DNA from: Phycisphaerales bacterium
Lineage (GTDB): Bacteria; Planctomycetota; Phycisphaerae; UBA1845; Fen-1342
Length of the DNA: 6,942 nt
Direction: 5' to 3'
Assembly: GCA_022839625.1 (NCBI GenBank)
Contig: JALHJL010000092.1
Span: 1-6,942, forward strand
The first letter of the stretch is position 1. Each line of letters starts with the position of its first letter. This document shows positions 6,852 through 6,942 of the stretch, piece after piece. The position numbers were made by a program, and so were the translations under genes. The notes under the pieces are model-generated. The model was not told the DNA's origin. It did not search any database and was given only the letters and a program-made list of their open reading frames with translations.

Positions 6852-6942
6852 CTCCGAATTCCGGGGAACGCCGCGCGGATTTTGAGGAAGAAGTACGCGT
6901 CGTCGCGGAAGCCGTAAGCCATGCGTTTGATGACTTTGATCT
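6178..6942 (-). mobile_element. Left part of a probable ISL3-like element carrying a nuclease gene
   Basis: The region from the break in the XRE gene to the right edge contains the leftward transposase end and the nuclease gene joined to it. The left boundary is set where XRE homology stops, next to a run of five G at 6177-6181. Reading inward, the candidate end starts GGGGGTTTTCTCTACTTCC; ISL3 elements commonly have ends starting GG. I cannot see the other end, so neither the inverted repeat nor a target duplication (8 bp is usual in this family) is confirmed. The eight bases just outside would be CTGTCGCG (6170-6177). Confidence 0.4.
6848..6942 (-). CDS. Transposase C-terminus, ISL3-like (partial, enters from right edge)
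   Basis: The frame opens at the right edge and gives 31 codons before TGA at 6850-6848. The peptide begins IKVIKRMAYGFRDD and continues AYFFLKIRAAFPG before ending IRR. The K-R-x-A-Y-G-F-R pattern followed by an aromatic-rich helix is what I know from the C-terminal end of ISL3 (IS204/IS1001/IS1165) DDE transposases, just after the last catalytic region. The catalytic residues are outside the window, so neither activity nor exact family can be judged. Its stop overlaps the nuclease ATG by four bases. Transposase genes usually end close to a terminal inverted repeat, but here a second gene follows directly. Confidence 0.65.
   Translation of the reverse strand, partial: IKVIKRMAYGFRDDAYFFLKIRAAFPGIRR

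Noticed and set aside
5913..6917. 334-codon plus-strand frame overlapping the XRE, nuclease and transposase genes
   Set aside because: It runs antisense to the nuclease and transposase end, which carry recognisable motifs, and starts inside the intact XRE gene. Its own product shows no domain.

Overview
The window is GC-rich bacterial DNA. It is dominated by one very long minus-strand gene for a secreted YD/RHS-repeat protein. To its right lie two small XRE-type regulator genes on the plus strand, a PD-(D/E)XK nuclease-like gene on the minus strand, and the tail of a transposase gene. High GC, a strong GGAGGT ribosome binding site, and a giant secreted cysteine-containing YD-repeat protein beside mobile DNA would fit Planctomycetes or a similar environmental lineage. 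No marker gene is present, so this is only an impression.

Positions 1-5422 (minus) are a single uninterrupted reading frame of 1807 codons, read by eye line by line with no stop. It starts at 5422 behind a good ribosome binding site and runs off the left edge. It has a signal peptide, a cysteine-rich N-terminal segment of unrecognised type, and then about 1350 residues of YD repeats. The window ends just before the usual conserved RHS core end and variable C-terminal tip, so any toxin or tip domain and any immunity gene lie outside. The long plus-strand reading frames across this region are antisense shadows.

Positions 5423-5721 are a divergent intergenic region with a weak candidate promoter for the RHS gene and a GC hairpin. 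Positions 5722-5967 (plus) encode a complete 81-residue XRE helix-turn-helix regulator. A second XRE gene starts at 6077, behind a good sigma70-type promoter that overlaps a small palindrome. That promoter is so close to the ATG that the message would be essentially leaderless. The gene loses recognisable HTH sequence after about 34 codons, near 6178.

From about 6178 to the right edge everything points leftward: a nuclease-like gene (6093-6851) preceded by the C-terminus of an ISL3-like transposase (6848 to beyond 6942). The two overlap by four bases (ATGA). The simplest reading is that a mobile element carrying transposase and nuclease inserted into the second XRE gene. The nuclease frame then runs out of the element and ends in 27 residues encoded antisense to the broken regulator. 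This passenger-nuclease arrangement is the most interesting part of the window. The test is to sequence beyond the right edge and look for the rest of the XRE gene and a matching inverted repeat.
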